NCBI RefSeq assembly: GCF_009650765.1
Contig: NZ_CP045740.1
Location: forward strand, 2,604,001-2,668,000
Direction of reading: 5' to 3'
Source: Streptomyces sp. SUK 48
GTDB taxonomy: Bacteria > Actinomycetota > Actinomycetes > Streptomycetales > Streptomycetaceae
Length of the DNA stretch: 64,000 nt
Shown one piece after another: positions 52,338-63,267 of the stretch. Position numbers and translations under genes: made by a program. The stretch's first letter is position 1. Each line of letters starts with the position of its first letter. A model generated the notes under the pieces. It did no database searches, was not told the DNA's origin, and saw only the letters and a program-made list of their open reading frames with translations.

Positions 52338-53759
52338 GTGGCGGCGGATTACAAGGGTGATTACCAGGAACTGGTCGACGAGATCTCGGAGCTGCTGGGC
52401 GCGCCCGCGACCCTGGAGAACCGCGACTTCGAGCTGCTCGCCTTCGGCACGTACGACAGCGAATCCGAGCTGGACGCCTCGGCGCTGGACCCGGTGCGCA
52501 CCCGCTCGATCCTGACCCGGCGCTCCACGGCGGGGGTGCGCACCTGGTTCGAGGGCTTCGGCATCACCCGCGCCACCGGTCCGGTCCGTATCCCGCCGAG
52601 CCCCGAGGCCGGGGTCTACCGCGGCCGGATCTGCCTGCCGGTGCGGCACCGGGGCGTCGTCGTCGGCTACGTCTGGCTCCTGGAGGGCGAGCCCGGGCCG
52701 GCGGACGACCAGCTCGACGCCGCGATGCGGGTGGCCGGCCGGATCGGCGCGCTGCTGGCGGACGAGGCGGAGGCCGGGGCGGGCCTGAGCCGGGAACTGC
52801 GGGCGGTCCTCACGGCGGAGGGCGGCTGGCAGCGGGACATGGCGGTGGCCGAACTGCGCACCGCGCTCGGCCCCCGCGCGGACGGCCCCCACACCCTGAT
52901 CTGCGTGGCCCCCTGGCCCTCCCCCGACCCGGACGACGCCCCCTCCACCCGCTCCGTCCCGCATGCGGCGGCCCTGTGCACGATCCCCTGGGGCACGGCG
53001 GCCCAGAGCCTCGCGGTACTGGTCCGGCTCCGCTCCACGGCGGTCGCGGCACCGGCGCTGGCGGCGGCGGGCCGGGTGCTGGAGGAGGCGGAGGGGGCCT
53101 GGGGGGACTTCGGACAAGGGGGCGCGCGGGGCGGTTCGGCGGCGGCCCCGGCGGAGGAGGGCCCGGAACCGGGTGGTTCCGGCACCGGGACGCGGGGCAC
53201 CTCGGGCAAGGGAGCCGGGGGGACGTCGGGCAAGGGGGCGCGCGGGGCGGTGCCGCGGGGGGCCGGGGCCGCCGTGGCGGCGGCGGTCGCCGCGGGAGCC
53301 GCCGGGGCGGGCCGGTACGGCGGCGGCCTCGGGGCGGCCGGGTTCGGCGGGCCCGCCGCCGGGATCGGGGACCCCCGCACCGGGCTGGCCGAGCTGGGCA
53401 CGGTCTGGCAGGAGGCGCGCGCCGCGGCGCAGGCCGCGCTGGCCGAACGGCACCTCGGGCCGGTCGCGCAGTGGCGGGGCATCGGACCGTACCGCCTGCT
53501 GACGTCGCTGCCCCCGGAATCCGCGCAGGACCCGGCGGCCGGCCCCCTCCTCTCCCCCGCCCACCGCGAACTGGCCCGCACCGCCGAGGTCTATCTCGAC
53601 TGCGCGGGCCAGGCCGGCCGTACGGCATCCGAGCTGGGCATCCACCGGCAGACCCTCTACTACCGCCTCAACCGCGTGGAACAGCTGACGGGCCTCGATC
53701 TGGACGACGGCGAGGACCGGCTGCTGCTGCACATGGCGCTGAAGAGGGCGCGGCTGTAG
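52338..53759 (+). CDS. PucR-family regulator of proline catabolism
   Basis: 473 residues from GTG at 52338, chosen because GGGGGAG lies 9 bases before it; ATG 52320 is an alternative. N-terminal sensory region: [54 protein letters not shown]. The C-terminal PucR helix-turn-helix is [44 protein letters not shown]. Between them, about residues 252-350 are a Gly/Ala/Arg-rich low-complexity stretch. PucR proteins next to putA/pruA genes activate them with proline. It diverges from the proline dehydrogenase gene across a 183-base spacer. Confidence 0.92.
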   Translation: MAADYKGDYQELVDEISELLGAPATLENRDFELLAFGTYDSESELDASALDPVRTRSILTRRSTAGVRTWFEGFGITRATGPVRIPPSPEAGVYRGRICLPVRHRGVVVGYVWLLEGEPGPADDQLDAAMRVAGRIGALLADEAEAGAGLSRELRAVLTAEGGWQRDMAVAELRTALGPRADGPHTLICVAPWPSPDPDDAPSTRSVPHAAALCTIPWGTAAQSLAVLVRLRSTAVAAPALAAAGRVLEEAEGAWGDFGQGGARGGSAAAPAEEGPEPGGSGTGTRGTSGKGAGGTSGKGARGAVPRGAGAAVAAAVAAGAAGAGRYGGGLGAAGFGGPAAGIGDPRTGLAELGTVWQEARAAAQAALAERHLGPVAQWRGIGPYRLLTSLPPESAQDPAAGPLLSPAHRELARTAEVYLDCAGQAGRTASELGIHRQTLYYRLNRVEQLTGLDLDDGEDRLLLHMALKRARL

Positions 53760-53799
53760 GGGCGGCACGGCGGTGAAAGAGCGCGGGCCGGAAGACGGC

Positions 53800-53845
53800 G
53801 GAAGGCCGGACGCGCCGAGGAGGTCCTCGGCGCGTCCGGCCTTCC
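53800..53845. terminator. Bidirectional terminator between pucR and serA
   Basis: A 22-base perfect stem, 53800-53821 with 53824-53845, rich in GGCCGG and CGCGCC, sits between convergent stops at 53759 and 53868. It is one of the longest stems in the window. Confidence 0.92.
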
Positions 53846-53867
53846 GTCCGGTCTTCTTCGAAGCGGG

Positions 53868-55457
53868 TCAGACCAGGTTGACCGAGCGGGCCGACGCGGC
53901 GCCGATCTCGGCGGCGACCTCGGCCAGTACGTTCGGCGTCACCGTGTCGTCCACCGTGAGGACGGCGAGGGCCTCGCCGCCCACCGCGGCACGGGCGACC
54001 TGCATGCCGGCGATGTTCAGACCGGCCTCGCCGAGGATGCGGCCGACGGTGCCGACGACACCGGGACGGTCCTCGTAGCGCAGCACCAGCATGTGATCGG
54101 CGAGGGCGAGGTCGACGTCGTACTCTCCGACCGCGACGATCTTCTGGATGTGTTTCGGGCCGGCCAGGGTGCCGGAGACCGACACCTCCTCGCCGGTGCC
54201 CAGGGTGCCGCGCACGGTCACCACATTGCGGTGCTCGCTGGCCTCGGAGCTGGTGGTGAGGCGGACCTCGACACCGCGCTCCTGGGCGAACAGCGGCGCG
54301 TTCACGTACGACACCGTCTCGTCGACCACGTCCTCGAACACGCCCTTGAGGGCGGAGAGTTCGAGCACCTTCACGTCGTGCTGGGTGATCTCGCCGTAGA
54401 CCTCGACATCCAGGCGCACGGCCACCTCACCGGCGAGCGCGGTGAAGATGCGGCCGAGGCGCTCGGCCAGCGGCAGGCCCGGCTTGACGTCCTCGGCGAT
54501 GACCCCGCCCTGCACGTTGACCGCGTCCGGGACCAGTTCGCCGGCGAGGGCGAGGCGCACCGAGCGGGCGACCGCGATGCCCGCCTTTTCCTGGGCCTCG
54601 TCCGTGGAGGCGCCCAGGTGGGGGGTGCACACGACCTCGTCCAGCTCGAACAGCGGGGAGTCGGTGCACGGTTCCTTCGCGTACACATCGAGGCCGGCGC
54701 CGGCGACGCGGCCCTCCTTCAGCGCCGCGTACAGCGCCGCCTCGTCCACGATGCCGCCGCGCGCGGCGTTGACGATGCGCACGCTCGGCTTGACCTTGCG
54801 CAGCGCCTCGTCGCCGATGAGGCCGAGGGTCTCGGGGGTCTTCGGCAGGTGGACGGTGATGAAGTCGGAGACCTCGAGGAGCTCGTCCAGGGACAGCACC
54901 TTGACGCCCATCTGGGCGGCGCGGGCCGGCTGCACATACGGGTCGTAGGCGACGACCTTCATGCCGAAGGCGGACATCCGCTGCGCGACCAGGGCGCCGA
55001 TGCGGCCGAGGCCGACGACGCCGAGGGTCTTCTCGGCCAGCTCGACACCCGTGTACTTGCTGCGCTTCCACTCGCCGTTCTTGAGCGCGGCGTTGGCCTG
55101 CGGGATGTTGCGGGCGGTGGACAGCAGCAGACCGCAGGCCAGCTCGGCCGCGGTCACGATGTTGGAGGTCGGGGCGTTGACGACCATCACGCCGGCCTTG
55201 GTGGCGGCGGACACGTCCACGTTGTCCAGACCGACGCCCGCGCGGGCGACGACCTTGAGCTTCCTGGCCGCGGCGACGGCCTCGGCGTCGACCTTGGTGG
55301 CGGAACGGATCAGGATCGCGTCGACGTCGGCGATGGCGGGCAGCAGCTCGGCCCGGTCGGCTCCGTTGCAGTGCCGGATCTCGAAGTCCGGGCCCAGGGC
55401 GTCGACGGTCGCGGGCGAAAGCTCTTCGGCGATGAGTACGACGGGTTTCGAGCTCAC
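53868..55457 (-). CDS. serA: D-3-phosphoglycerate dehydrogenase
   Basis: 529 residues from GTG at 55457 with GAGGA at 5 bases. It oxidises 3-phosphoglycerate as the first step of serine synthesis. Catalytic domain: GVGLDNVDVSAATKAGVMVVNAPT, GVVGLGRIGALVAQRM (NAD), NAARGGIVDEAALYAAL (Arg), LDVYAKEP (Glu), TPHLGAST (His). It has both the allosteric substrate-binding (ASB) domain and a C-terminal ACT domain (MLVLRYEDRPGVVGTVGRILGEAGLNIAGMQV), the long type I form known in M. tuberculosis, which is serine-inhibited. It stands 249 bases downstream of ilvC. Confidence 0.96.
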   Translation of the reverse strand: MSSKPVVLIAEELSPATVDALGPDFEIRHCNGADRAELLPAIADVDAILIRSATKVDAEAVAAARKLKVVARAGVGLDNVDVSAATKAGVMVVNAPTSNIVTAAELACGLLLSTARNIPQANAALKNGEWKRSKYTGVELAEKTLGVVGLGRIGALVAQRMSAFGMKVVAYDPYVQPARAAQMGVKVLSLDELLEVSDFITVHLPKTPETLGLIGDEALRKVKPSVRIVNAARGGIVDEAALYAALKEGRVAGAGLDVYAKEPCTDSPLFELDEVVCTPHLGASTDEAQEKAGIAVARSVRLALAGELVPDAVNVQGGVIAEDVKPGLPLAERLGRIFTALAGEVAVRLDVEVYGEITQHDVKVLELSALKGVFEDVVDETVSYVNAPLFAQERGVEVRLTTSSEASEHRNVVTVRGTLGTGEEVSVSGTLAGPKHIQKIVAVGEYDVDLALADHMLVLRYEDRPGVVGTVGRILGEAGLNIAGMQVARAAVGGEALAVLTVDDTVTPNVLAEVAAEIGAASARSVNLV

Positions 55458-55666
55458 GTGGGTCCTCACAAGTCCAATGCGGACGGCCGTCCCGACGGCC
55501 GCTGGCGGAGGGGTGCTAGCCGCGTGGAAGACGCACGACGCTGTGGGCCTGACGCGTATGTTGTGCAGCAGTCTAGTGGCGCCGTGCGCTACGGATTGCG
55601 CCGCTGCGGAAGGATCACCCGGACGGGGAACTCCAATGTGGAGTGCTGTCGGAGATCGTGGCGAAT

Positions 55667-55695
55667 GGGGGCCGGAGCAGCATGCCCCGGCCCCC
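55667..55695. terminator. Terminator of ilvC
   Basis: GGGGGCCGG (55667-55675) pairs with CCGGCCCCC (55687-55695), 12 bases after the ilvC stop on the minus strand. The rest of the gap 55458-55666 likely holds the serA promoter; no gene is seen. Confidence 0.75.
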
Positions 55696-55706
55696 TGACG
55701 TGAGGC

Positions 55707-57360
<1,654 letters not shown>

Positions 57361-57382
57361 GGTCTTTTTACGTCTCTCTCGC

Positions 57383-59248
57383 TCAGTCGTCTTCGCTGTC
57401 GCCGAAGTCGGGGCGGACGTCCCGGGCGGCCATGATCTCGTCGTTCGAGGTGCCGGCGGCGACCATCGGCCACACCATGGCGTCCTGGTGGACGATGAAG
57501 TCCACGACCACCGGACGGTCGTTGATGGAGTTGGCCTCCTCGATGACCTTGTCCAGGTCCTCGGGGCGCTCGCAGCGCAGCCCCACGCAGCCCATCGCCT
57601 CGGCCAGCTTCACGAAGTCCGGCACCCGCGTACCCCGGGCCTCGGGGTCGACGTCGTCGGGACCGCTGTGCAGGACGGTGTTGGAGTAGCGCTGGTTGTA
57701 GAACAGAGTCTGCCACTGGCGGACCATCCCGAGCGCGCCGTTGTTGATGACGGCGACCTTGATGGGGATGTTGTTCAGGGCGCAGGTGGTCAGTTCCTGG
57801 TTGGTCATCTGGAAGCAGCCGTCGCCGTCGATCGCCCAGACCGTCTGCTCGGGCCGGCCGGCCTTGGCGCCCATGGCGGCCGGGACCGAGTAGCCCATGG
57901 TTCCGGCGCCGCCGGAGTTCAGCCAGGTGGCGGGCCGCTCGTACTGGATGAAGTGCGCGGACCACATCTGGTGCTGACCGACGCCCGCCGCGAAGATGGT
58001 GCCCTCGGGGGCGAGCTGTCCGACGCGCTCGATGACGGCCTGCGGGGACAGCGAGCCGTCCTCGGGCCGGTCGTAGCCGAGCGGGTAGGTCTCGCGCCAC
58101 CGGTTGAGGTCCTGCCACCAGGCGGCGTATCCCGTGCGGGCGGCCTCGCCCTGGTTGCCCTCGCTGTGCTCCTTCTGCACCGCCTGCACCAGGTCGGCGA
58201 TGACCTCGCGGGCGTCGCCCACGATCGGCACGTCCGCCTCGCGGTTCTTGCCGATCTCGGCCGGGTCGATGTCGGCGTGCACGATCTTGGCGTACGGCGC
58301 GAAGCTGTCCAGCTTGCCGGTGACGCGGTCGTCGAAGCGGGCTCCGAGGGCGACGATCAGGTCGGCCTTCTGCAGCGCGGTGACGGCGGTGACCGCACCG
58401 TGCATGCCCGGCATTCCCACGTGCAGCGGGTGGCTGTCGGGGAATGCGCCGAGCGCCATCAGGGTGGTGGTGACGGGCGCTCCGGTGAGTTCGGCGAGGA
58501 CCTTCAGCTCGGCGGTCGCCTTGGCCTTCAGGACGCCGCCGCCGACGTAGAGGACCGGCCGCTTGGCGGCGGTGATCAGCTTGGCGGCCTCGCGGATCTG
58601 CTTGGCGTGCGGTTTGGTGACCGGGCGGTAGCCGGGCAGGTCCATGACCGGCGGCCAGGAGAAGGTGGTCTTCGCCTGGAGGGCGTCCTTGGCGATGTCG
58701 ACCAGCACCGGGCCGGGGCGCCCGGTGGAGGCGATGTGGAACGCCTGCGCGATGACCCGCGGGATCTCCTCGGCCTTGGTCACCAGGAAGTTGTGCTTGG
58801 TGATCGGCATCGTGATGCCGACGATGTCCGCCTCCTGGAAGGCGTCGGTGCCGATCGACTTCGACGACACCTGGCCGGTGATCGCGACCATCGGCACCGA
58901 GTCCATGTGGGCGTCGGCGATCGGGGTGACCAGGTTGGTGGCGCCCGGCCCGCTCGTCGCCATGCAGACGCCGACCTTGCCGGTGGCCTGCGCGTACCCC
59001 TCGGCCGCGTGGCCCGCGCCCTGCTCGTGGCGGACCAGGACGTGGCGCACCCGGGTGGAGTCCATCAGCGGGTCGTACGCCGGCAGGATCGCGCCGCCGG
59101 GAATTCCGAACACCGTGTCCGCCCCGACCTCCTCGAGGGAGCGGATGAGGGACTGCGCGCCCGTGACGTGCTCGACGGGGGCGGAGTGCTGCCCGCCGGA
59201 TCGGGGCCGGGGCTGCGGATGATGGGCCCCGGTGGCCTGCTCGGTCAT
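57383..59248 (-). CDS. ilvB: Acetolactate synthase large (catalytic) subunit
   Basis: 621 residues from ATG at 59248. It decarboxylates pyruvate and condenses it with pyruvate or 2-oxobutyrate, using ThDP, Mg and FAD. N-terminal Pyr domain: [40 protein letters not shown] (catalytic Glu), [24 protein letters not shown]-binding middle: [18 protein letters not shown]. ThDP motif: [33 protein letters not shown]. The first ~25 residues are a His/Pro/Gln-rich extension. A 210-base leader with leader peptide and attenuator precedes it. Confidence 0.97.
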   Translation of the reverse strand: MTEQATGAHHPQPRPRSGGQHSAPVEHVTGAQSLIRSLEEVGADTVFGIPGGAILPAYDPLMDSTRVRHVLVRHEQGAGHAAEGYAQATGKVGVCMATSGPGATNLVTPIADAHMDSVPMVAITGQVSSKSIGTDAFQEADIVGITMPITKHNFLVTKAEEIPRVIAQAFHIASTGRPGPVLVDIAKDALQAKTTFSWPPVMDLPGYRPVTKPHAKQIREAAKLITAAKRPVLYVGGGVLKAKATAELKVLAELTGAPVTTTLMALGAFPDSHPLHVGMPGMHGAVTAVTALQKADLIVALGARFDDRVTGKLDSFAPYAKIVHADIDPAEIGKNREADVPIVGDAREVIADLVQAVQKEHSEGNQGEAARTGYAAWWQDLNRWRETYPLGYDRPEDGSLSPQAVIERVGQLAPEGTIFAAGVGQHQMWSAHFIQYERPATWLNSGGAGTMGYSVPAAMGAKAGRPEQTVWAIDGDGCFQMTNQELTTCALNNIPIKVAVINNGALGMVRQWQTLFYNQRYSNTVLHSGPDDVDPEARGTRVPDFVKLAEAMGCVGLRCERPEDLDKVIEEANSINDRPVVVDFIVHQDAMVWPMVAAGTSNDEIMAARDVRPDFGDSEDD

Positions 59249-59327
59249 CGGCTTCTCTTCTCGATGCTGAGGGTTTTTGCGAGGTTCGGGCGGAGTTCGT
59301 CGGTCGTACGAGGGTCGCTCGTGCAAC

Positions 59328-59361
59328 AAAAAACCCCTCGTGCCGTGAGGCAAGCGAGGGG
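59328..59361 (-). promoter_or_regulatory. Attenuator terminator in the ilvB leader
   Basis: On the minus strand CCCCTCG pairs with CGAGGGG, enclosing an inner TGCC/GGCA stem, and is followed by TTTTTT. It lies 55 bases after the leader-peptide stop and 79 bases before the ilvB ATG. It is the expected Rho-independent element of a branched-chain amino acid attenuator. Confidence 0.92.
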
Positions 59362-59416
59362 AGCGCGCCGGTGAGGGTCGCTGGGGATTCCGGATCGCAT
59401 TCCGGTGGGTCCCAGC

Positions 59417-59458
59417 TCAGCCGACGCGCTGTCCAAGTACGAGAATTCGGGTGCGCAT
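59417..59458 (-). CDS. ilvB leader peptide
   Basis: 13 residues, MRTRILVLGQRVG then TGA, with GGGAGGG 8 bases before the ATG. The run Ile-Leu-Val-Leu plus a later Val gives five branched-chain codons, so stalled ribosomes at low charged tRNA would favour an antiterminator and readthrough into ilvBHC. Peptides of this type precede ilvB in other actinobacteria. Confidence 0.92.
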   Translation of the reverse strand: MRTRILVLGQRVG

Positions 59459-59491
59459 GGCACTGACCCTCCCCCCGGGGCGCACCACGTG

Positions 59492-62400
59492 TCAAGTGGG
59501 TGGGACGGGCGTCTCAGAATGTGAGCGAAGGGCACTGCCGCCTCCGAAAACAGCGGGTACTCCTCCGGTGTACACCCCCGCGGCACCCAGCCGCCCCTGG
59601 GTTTCCCGAACTCTGCCCGCGAACGCCGGTTCGGCCGACGCGTGGGGCCCGCTCGGCGCGTGCAGAGCGGTCCCCGCGTGGGCTCCGGCCGAGGCGTGCG
59701 CTCCACCCGAGGCGTGCGCTCCACCCGAGGCATGCGCTCCGGCCGGTGCGTGCGCGCCGGTTCCGGGGTGCGGCACCGGGACGGAGCCGGCGCCGAGCGC
59801 CCGGCGCAGCCGGTACTCGTCCAGCGGTCCGGAGAACGCCGCGCCGGTGCCATGGGTGCAGCCCATCGCGCGCAGCGCCACCGCCTGCTCGGGCAGGTCC
59901 ACGCCCTCGGCCACGGACTGGATGCCGAGGTCGTTGGCGATCCGCAGCAGCCCGCTGGTGATCTTGTGCAGCCGCGCGGAGTCCACCACGCCCTCGACCA
60001 GAGCGCGGTCGAGCTTGAGGATGTCCACGGGCAGCCGCCGCAGCGCGGTGATCGCCGCGTGGCCGCTGCCGAAGCCGTCCAGCGCGATGCGCACCCCGAG
60101 CCGGCTCAGCGCGGTCAGCCGCCGCTCCAGCTCGTCCAGGCCGAGCCCGGGATCGGTGTCGGACAGCTCGATGACCAGCGCCCCGGGCGGCAGCCCGTAT
60201 CTGGTCAGCAGCGCCTCCACGGAGCCGGGCGGCAGCGAGCGGTCCAGCAGCCGCCGCGCGCTCATCCGCACCGTCACCGGGACGACGAGCCCGCTCGCGG
60301 CCCGCTCGGCGGCCCCCGCCACGGCCTCCTGGAGGATCCAGCGGTCCAGCTCGGCCGTCTTGTCGCCGTCCTCGGCCACCCGCAGGAACTCGGCCGGGGT
60401 GAACAGCACCCCCTGCGAGGAGCGCCAGCGGGCCTGTGCCGAGACCGCCGTGATCCGGCCGTCGTCCAGCCGCACCACGGGCTGGTGCAGCAGCGCGAAC
60501 TCCCCGTCGTGCAGCGCGGCGCGCAGCCGGGTGGCCAGCTCCGCCTTGCGTACGACGTCCTGCTGCATCTGCGGCTTGTACAGCTCGACCCGGCCCTTTC
60601 CGGCCGATTTCGCGCGGTACATCGCGAGGTCGGCGTTGCGCAGCAGCTCACCTGCGCCGAGGCCGGGTTCGGCGAAGGAGACACCGATGGAGGCGTTGAC
60701 CCGGACATCGTTGCCGTCGATCGCGTAGGGCTGGGAGAGGGTCATCCGGAGACGGTCGGCGAGCTCCAGGATGTTGCGCTCCCGGGCGGCGCGGTCATGG
60801 GTGCCGTCCCCGACGATGAGGGCCGCGAACTCGTCGCCGCCCAGCCGGGAGGCGGTGTCGCCCTGGCGGACCGCGTCCTGGAGCCGTCGGGCGGCCTGGA
60901 CGAGGAGTTCGTCGCCCGCCTGGTGCCCGATGGTGTCGTTGACGGCCTTGAAGCCGTCGAGGTCGATGAAGAGCACCGCGGTGCCGCGCAGGGCGGCGCC
61001 CCGGTCGGTGGCCCGGCGGCCGGACAGGGCCTGCTGGACGCGCCGGGTGAACAGCGCGCGGTTGGGCAGGTCGGTCAGCGGGTCGTGCTCCGCGTTGTGC
61101 TGCAACTGCGCCTGGAGGCGCACGCGTTCGGTGACGTCCCGGCTGTTGAAGATCAGGCCGCCGTGGTGGCGGTTGACCGTGGACTCCACGTTCAGCCAGC
61201 CTCCGCCGCCGCCGGAGCGGAAGCGGCACTCGATGCGGGTGGTGGGCTCGGTCAGCGGGCTGGCCGCGAGGAAGCGGCGCACCTCGTGCACCACGCAGCC
61301 CAGGTCCTCGGGGTGGATCAGGGCGGCCAGCTCGGTGCCCACCAGCTCCTCGGCGGGACGGCCGTAGACCCCGGCGGCGGCCGGGGAGACGTAGCGCAGG
61401 ATGCCGTTGGGCGCGGCGATCATGATGACGTCGCTGGAGCCCTGCACCAGGGAGCGGAAGTGGTTCTCCTGCTGCGCCAGTTCCTGGGTCAGGGTGATGT
61501 TGTCCAGCAGCATGATGCCCTGGCGGATCACCAGCGCCAGCACCACGCAGCCCGCGGTGATCAGCACGACGTGGTCGGGCCGGCGGCCGTTCAGGACGTT
61601 GTACAGGATGCCCAGGGTGCACACCGCCGCCGCGAGGTACGGGGTGAGCGCGGCGAGCGAGCCGGTGATCGGGCGGTCGGCCGGGTGGCGGACGGGGTCG
61701 GCACCGGCGTCAGGAGCGGGGTCGGTGGGGTCGGGGGCCGGGTGCGGACCGTGCCCGGCGCCGGCGAACGGGCCGTCCCCGGTGTCCGCGTGGCGGCTCG
61801 GTTCCTGGTCCGAATACCCGCCGTGCCCGGCGCCCTGGTACGCGTCGCGCCCGGCGCCCGCGTACCCGTCGTGCCCGGAACCGGCGTCCTGCCCGGTGCC
61901 CGCGTCCCGGCTGTGCTCGGCGGTCGGGACGGGCGCGCTCGGGGCGGCCGCGGACGGTGCCCCGTGCCCGGCGGCGCGCGGTGCGGGCAGGTGCCCGGAG
62001 GCCGCGCGGGTGCGCCCGTGCGGCGGCGCCGGTGTGCTCCCGGGCCGGGGTGTGGCCCAGGGGGCGTAGGCGAGGAGCAGCGAACCGGCGAACCAGCCCG
62101 CGTCCAGCAGCTGCCCGGAGCGGTAACTGCTGTGCAGCAGCGGCGAGGTGAACAGCGCGTCGCACATCACGGTCAGGGCGAGCGCCCCGATCGCGGTGTT
62201 GACGGCGGTGCGGTTGCCGGGCGCGCGCCGGAAGTGCAGCGCGAGCACCATGCTGACCAGCGCGATGTCCAGCAGCGGGTACGCCAGCGACAGCGCGGTG
62301 TGCGCCACGCTCGGCCCGTCGAACCGGGCCGCCTGGGCGAGCGCGAGGCTCCACGACAGAGTGAGCAGGGAACCGCCGATCAGCCAGGCGTCCAGGCCCA

Positions 62401-63070
62401 GACAGATCCAGCCCGCCCGGGTCACCGGACGGCTGGCGAGCACCAGCAGGCCCACGATCGCGGGCGGCGCGAAGCACAGGAAGAACAGATCGGCGTACGA
62501 CGGGCTGGGCACGGGCCGGCCGAGCACGACCTCGTACCAGCCCCAGACGGCGTTGCCCAGGGACGCCATGGCCGAGGAAAGGCCGAACAGCAGCCAGGCG
62601 GGGCGGTAGCGCACCCGGAGGCCGCGGGCGTAGAGGAAGCAGGAGACGGCGGCGGCGCCGGCCGCGGCGCTGAGCCCGAAGTCGCCCATGACCAGCGCGA
62701 TCTCGTCGGTGCCCCAGTCGAACGCGGCGCCGACGGCGTACGCAGCGCACACGAGGGCGAGGACGAGTTGCTCGGAGGCGCGGGTGCGCCCGATGCGGAC
62801 CCGGCCGCGCACCGGCGGGTCCTGGTGCGGGTGCGGCGCGCGCACCTCTGCGTGGACGGTGGTGGTCGGCGTGGGCGCGTTCACCGGGGCCTCCCGGTGG
62901 GTGAGGCGCTCGTGTCCCGCCGCACCCGGCGGACCGGGCGTGTGTGCCTGCGGGGGCCGGCCGGCCGGCGCGGGTGGTGGGTGTGGTGAGCGGTGTGCCG
63001 GCCGCGGCTGCCCGCGGCCGTACGCCAGGGCCGCCTTCGGCGGCTCCATCGCGTCGGATCGTTCGTCCAT
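59492..63070 (-). CDS. Membrane PAS-GGDEF-EAL protein with degenerate EAL domain
   Basis: 1192 residues from ATG 63070; GTG 63175 (35 residues longer) and ATG 63049 are alternatives, none with a good Shine-Dalgarno. Eight or more membrane helices (~residues 100-350, e.g. LVLALVCAAYAVGAAF, LFFLCFAPPAIVGLLVLAS), a Gly/His/Asp-rich insert, a further membrane segment, PAS (~533-655), then GGDEF (~665-820) with SRLGGDEFAALI and an upstream RQGD (RxxD inhibitory site). The EAL part (~833-1065) has SAQ where EAL belongs, DGFGSG for DDFGTG, and GCTHGTGAAF for the QGYxFSRP region. It should make c-di-GMP and bind rather than cleave it. The C-terminus has GAHASG repeats. Confidence 0.9.
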   Translation of the reverse strand: MDERSDAMEPPKAALAYGRGQPRPAHRSPHPPPAPAGRPPQAHTPGPPGAAGHERLTHREAPVNAPTPTTTVHAEVRAPHPHQDPPVRGRVRIGRTRASEQLVLALVCAAYAVGAAFDWGTDEIALVMGDFGLSAAAGAAAVSCFLYARGLRVRYRPAWLLFGLSSAMASLGNAVWGWYEVVLGRPVPSPSYADLFFLCFAPPAIVGLLVLASRPVTRAGWICLGLDAWLIGGSLLTLSWSLALAQAARFDGPSVAHTALSLAYPLLDIALVSMVLALHFRRAPGNRTAVNTAIGALALTVMCDALFTSPLLHSSYRSGQLLDAGWFAGSLLLAYAPWATPRPGSTPAPPHGRTRAASGHLPAPRAAGHGAPSAAAPSAPVPTAEHSRDAGTGQDAGSGHDGYAGAGRDAYQGAGHGGYSDQEPSRHADTGDGPFAGAGHGPHPAPDPTDPAPDAGADPVRHPADRPITGSLAALTPYLAAAVCTLGILYNVLNGRRPDHVVLITAGCVVLALVIRQGIMLLDNITLTQELAQQENHFRSLVQGSSDVIMIAAPNGILRYVSPAAAGVYGRPAEELVGTELAALIHPEDLGCVVHEVRRFLAASPLTEPTTRIECRFRSGGGGGWLNVESTVNRHHGGLIFNSRDVTERVRLQAQLQHNAEHDPLTDLPNRALFTRRVQQALSGRRATDRGAALRGTAVLFIDLDGFKAVNDTIGHQAGDELLVQAARRLQDAVRQGDTASRLGGDEFAALIVGDGTHDRAARERNILELADRLRMTLSQPYAIDGNDVRVNASIGVSFAEPGLGAGELLRNADLAMYRAKSAGKGRVELYKPQMQQDVVRKAELATRLRAALHDGEFALLHQPVVRLDDGRITAVSAQARWRSSQGVLFTPAEFLRVAEDGDKTAELDRWILQEAVAGAAERAASGLVVPVTVRMSARRLLDRSLPPGSVEALLTRYGLPPGALVIELSDTDPGLGLDELERRLTALSRLGVRIALDGFGSGHAAITALRRLPVDILKLDRALVEGVVDSARLHKITSGLLRIANDLGIQSVAEGVDLPEQAVALRAMGCTHGTGAAFSGPLDEYRLRRALGAGSVPVPHPGTGAHAPAGAHASGGAHASGGAHASAGAHAGTALHAPSGPHASAEPAFAGRVRETQGRLGAAGVYTGGVPAVFGGGSALRSHSETPVPPT
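59676..59747 (-). repeat. 18-base tandem repeats near the 3' end of the GGDEF-EAL gene
   Basis: Four 18-base units (59676-59693, 59694-59711, 59712-59729, 59730-59747) encode GAHASG-type hexapeptides in the Ala/His/Gly-rich tail. The two middle units are identical. Frame is kept. Confidence 0.8.
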
Positions 63071-63267
63071 AGGCCGTGCATCGCCCGTCGCCCCCCTCAC
63101 AAGATCTGAAATGTCATCCCCGGCGCCGATGTAGGCGGCGCTGCCCCTGTCGGGACGATACACCAGGTTCGTCACTCAGGGACATAGCTTCTCTACGCTC
63201 CGTGACGACCAGCGGGGATGCGGGCACGGGCCGCGTCCGAGAGGTCGCGGAGGGTGCCGGAAAAGCC

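Noticed and set aside
59642..62989. 1115-codon plus-strand frame opposite the GGDEF-EAL gene
   Set aside because: No domain recognised; the minus strand carries PAS, GGDEF and EAL.
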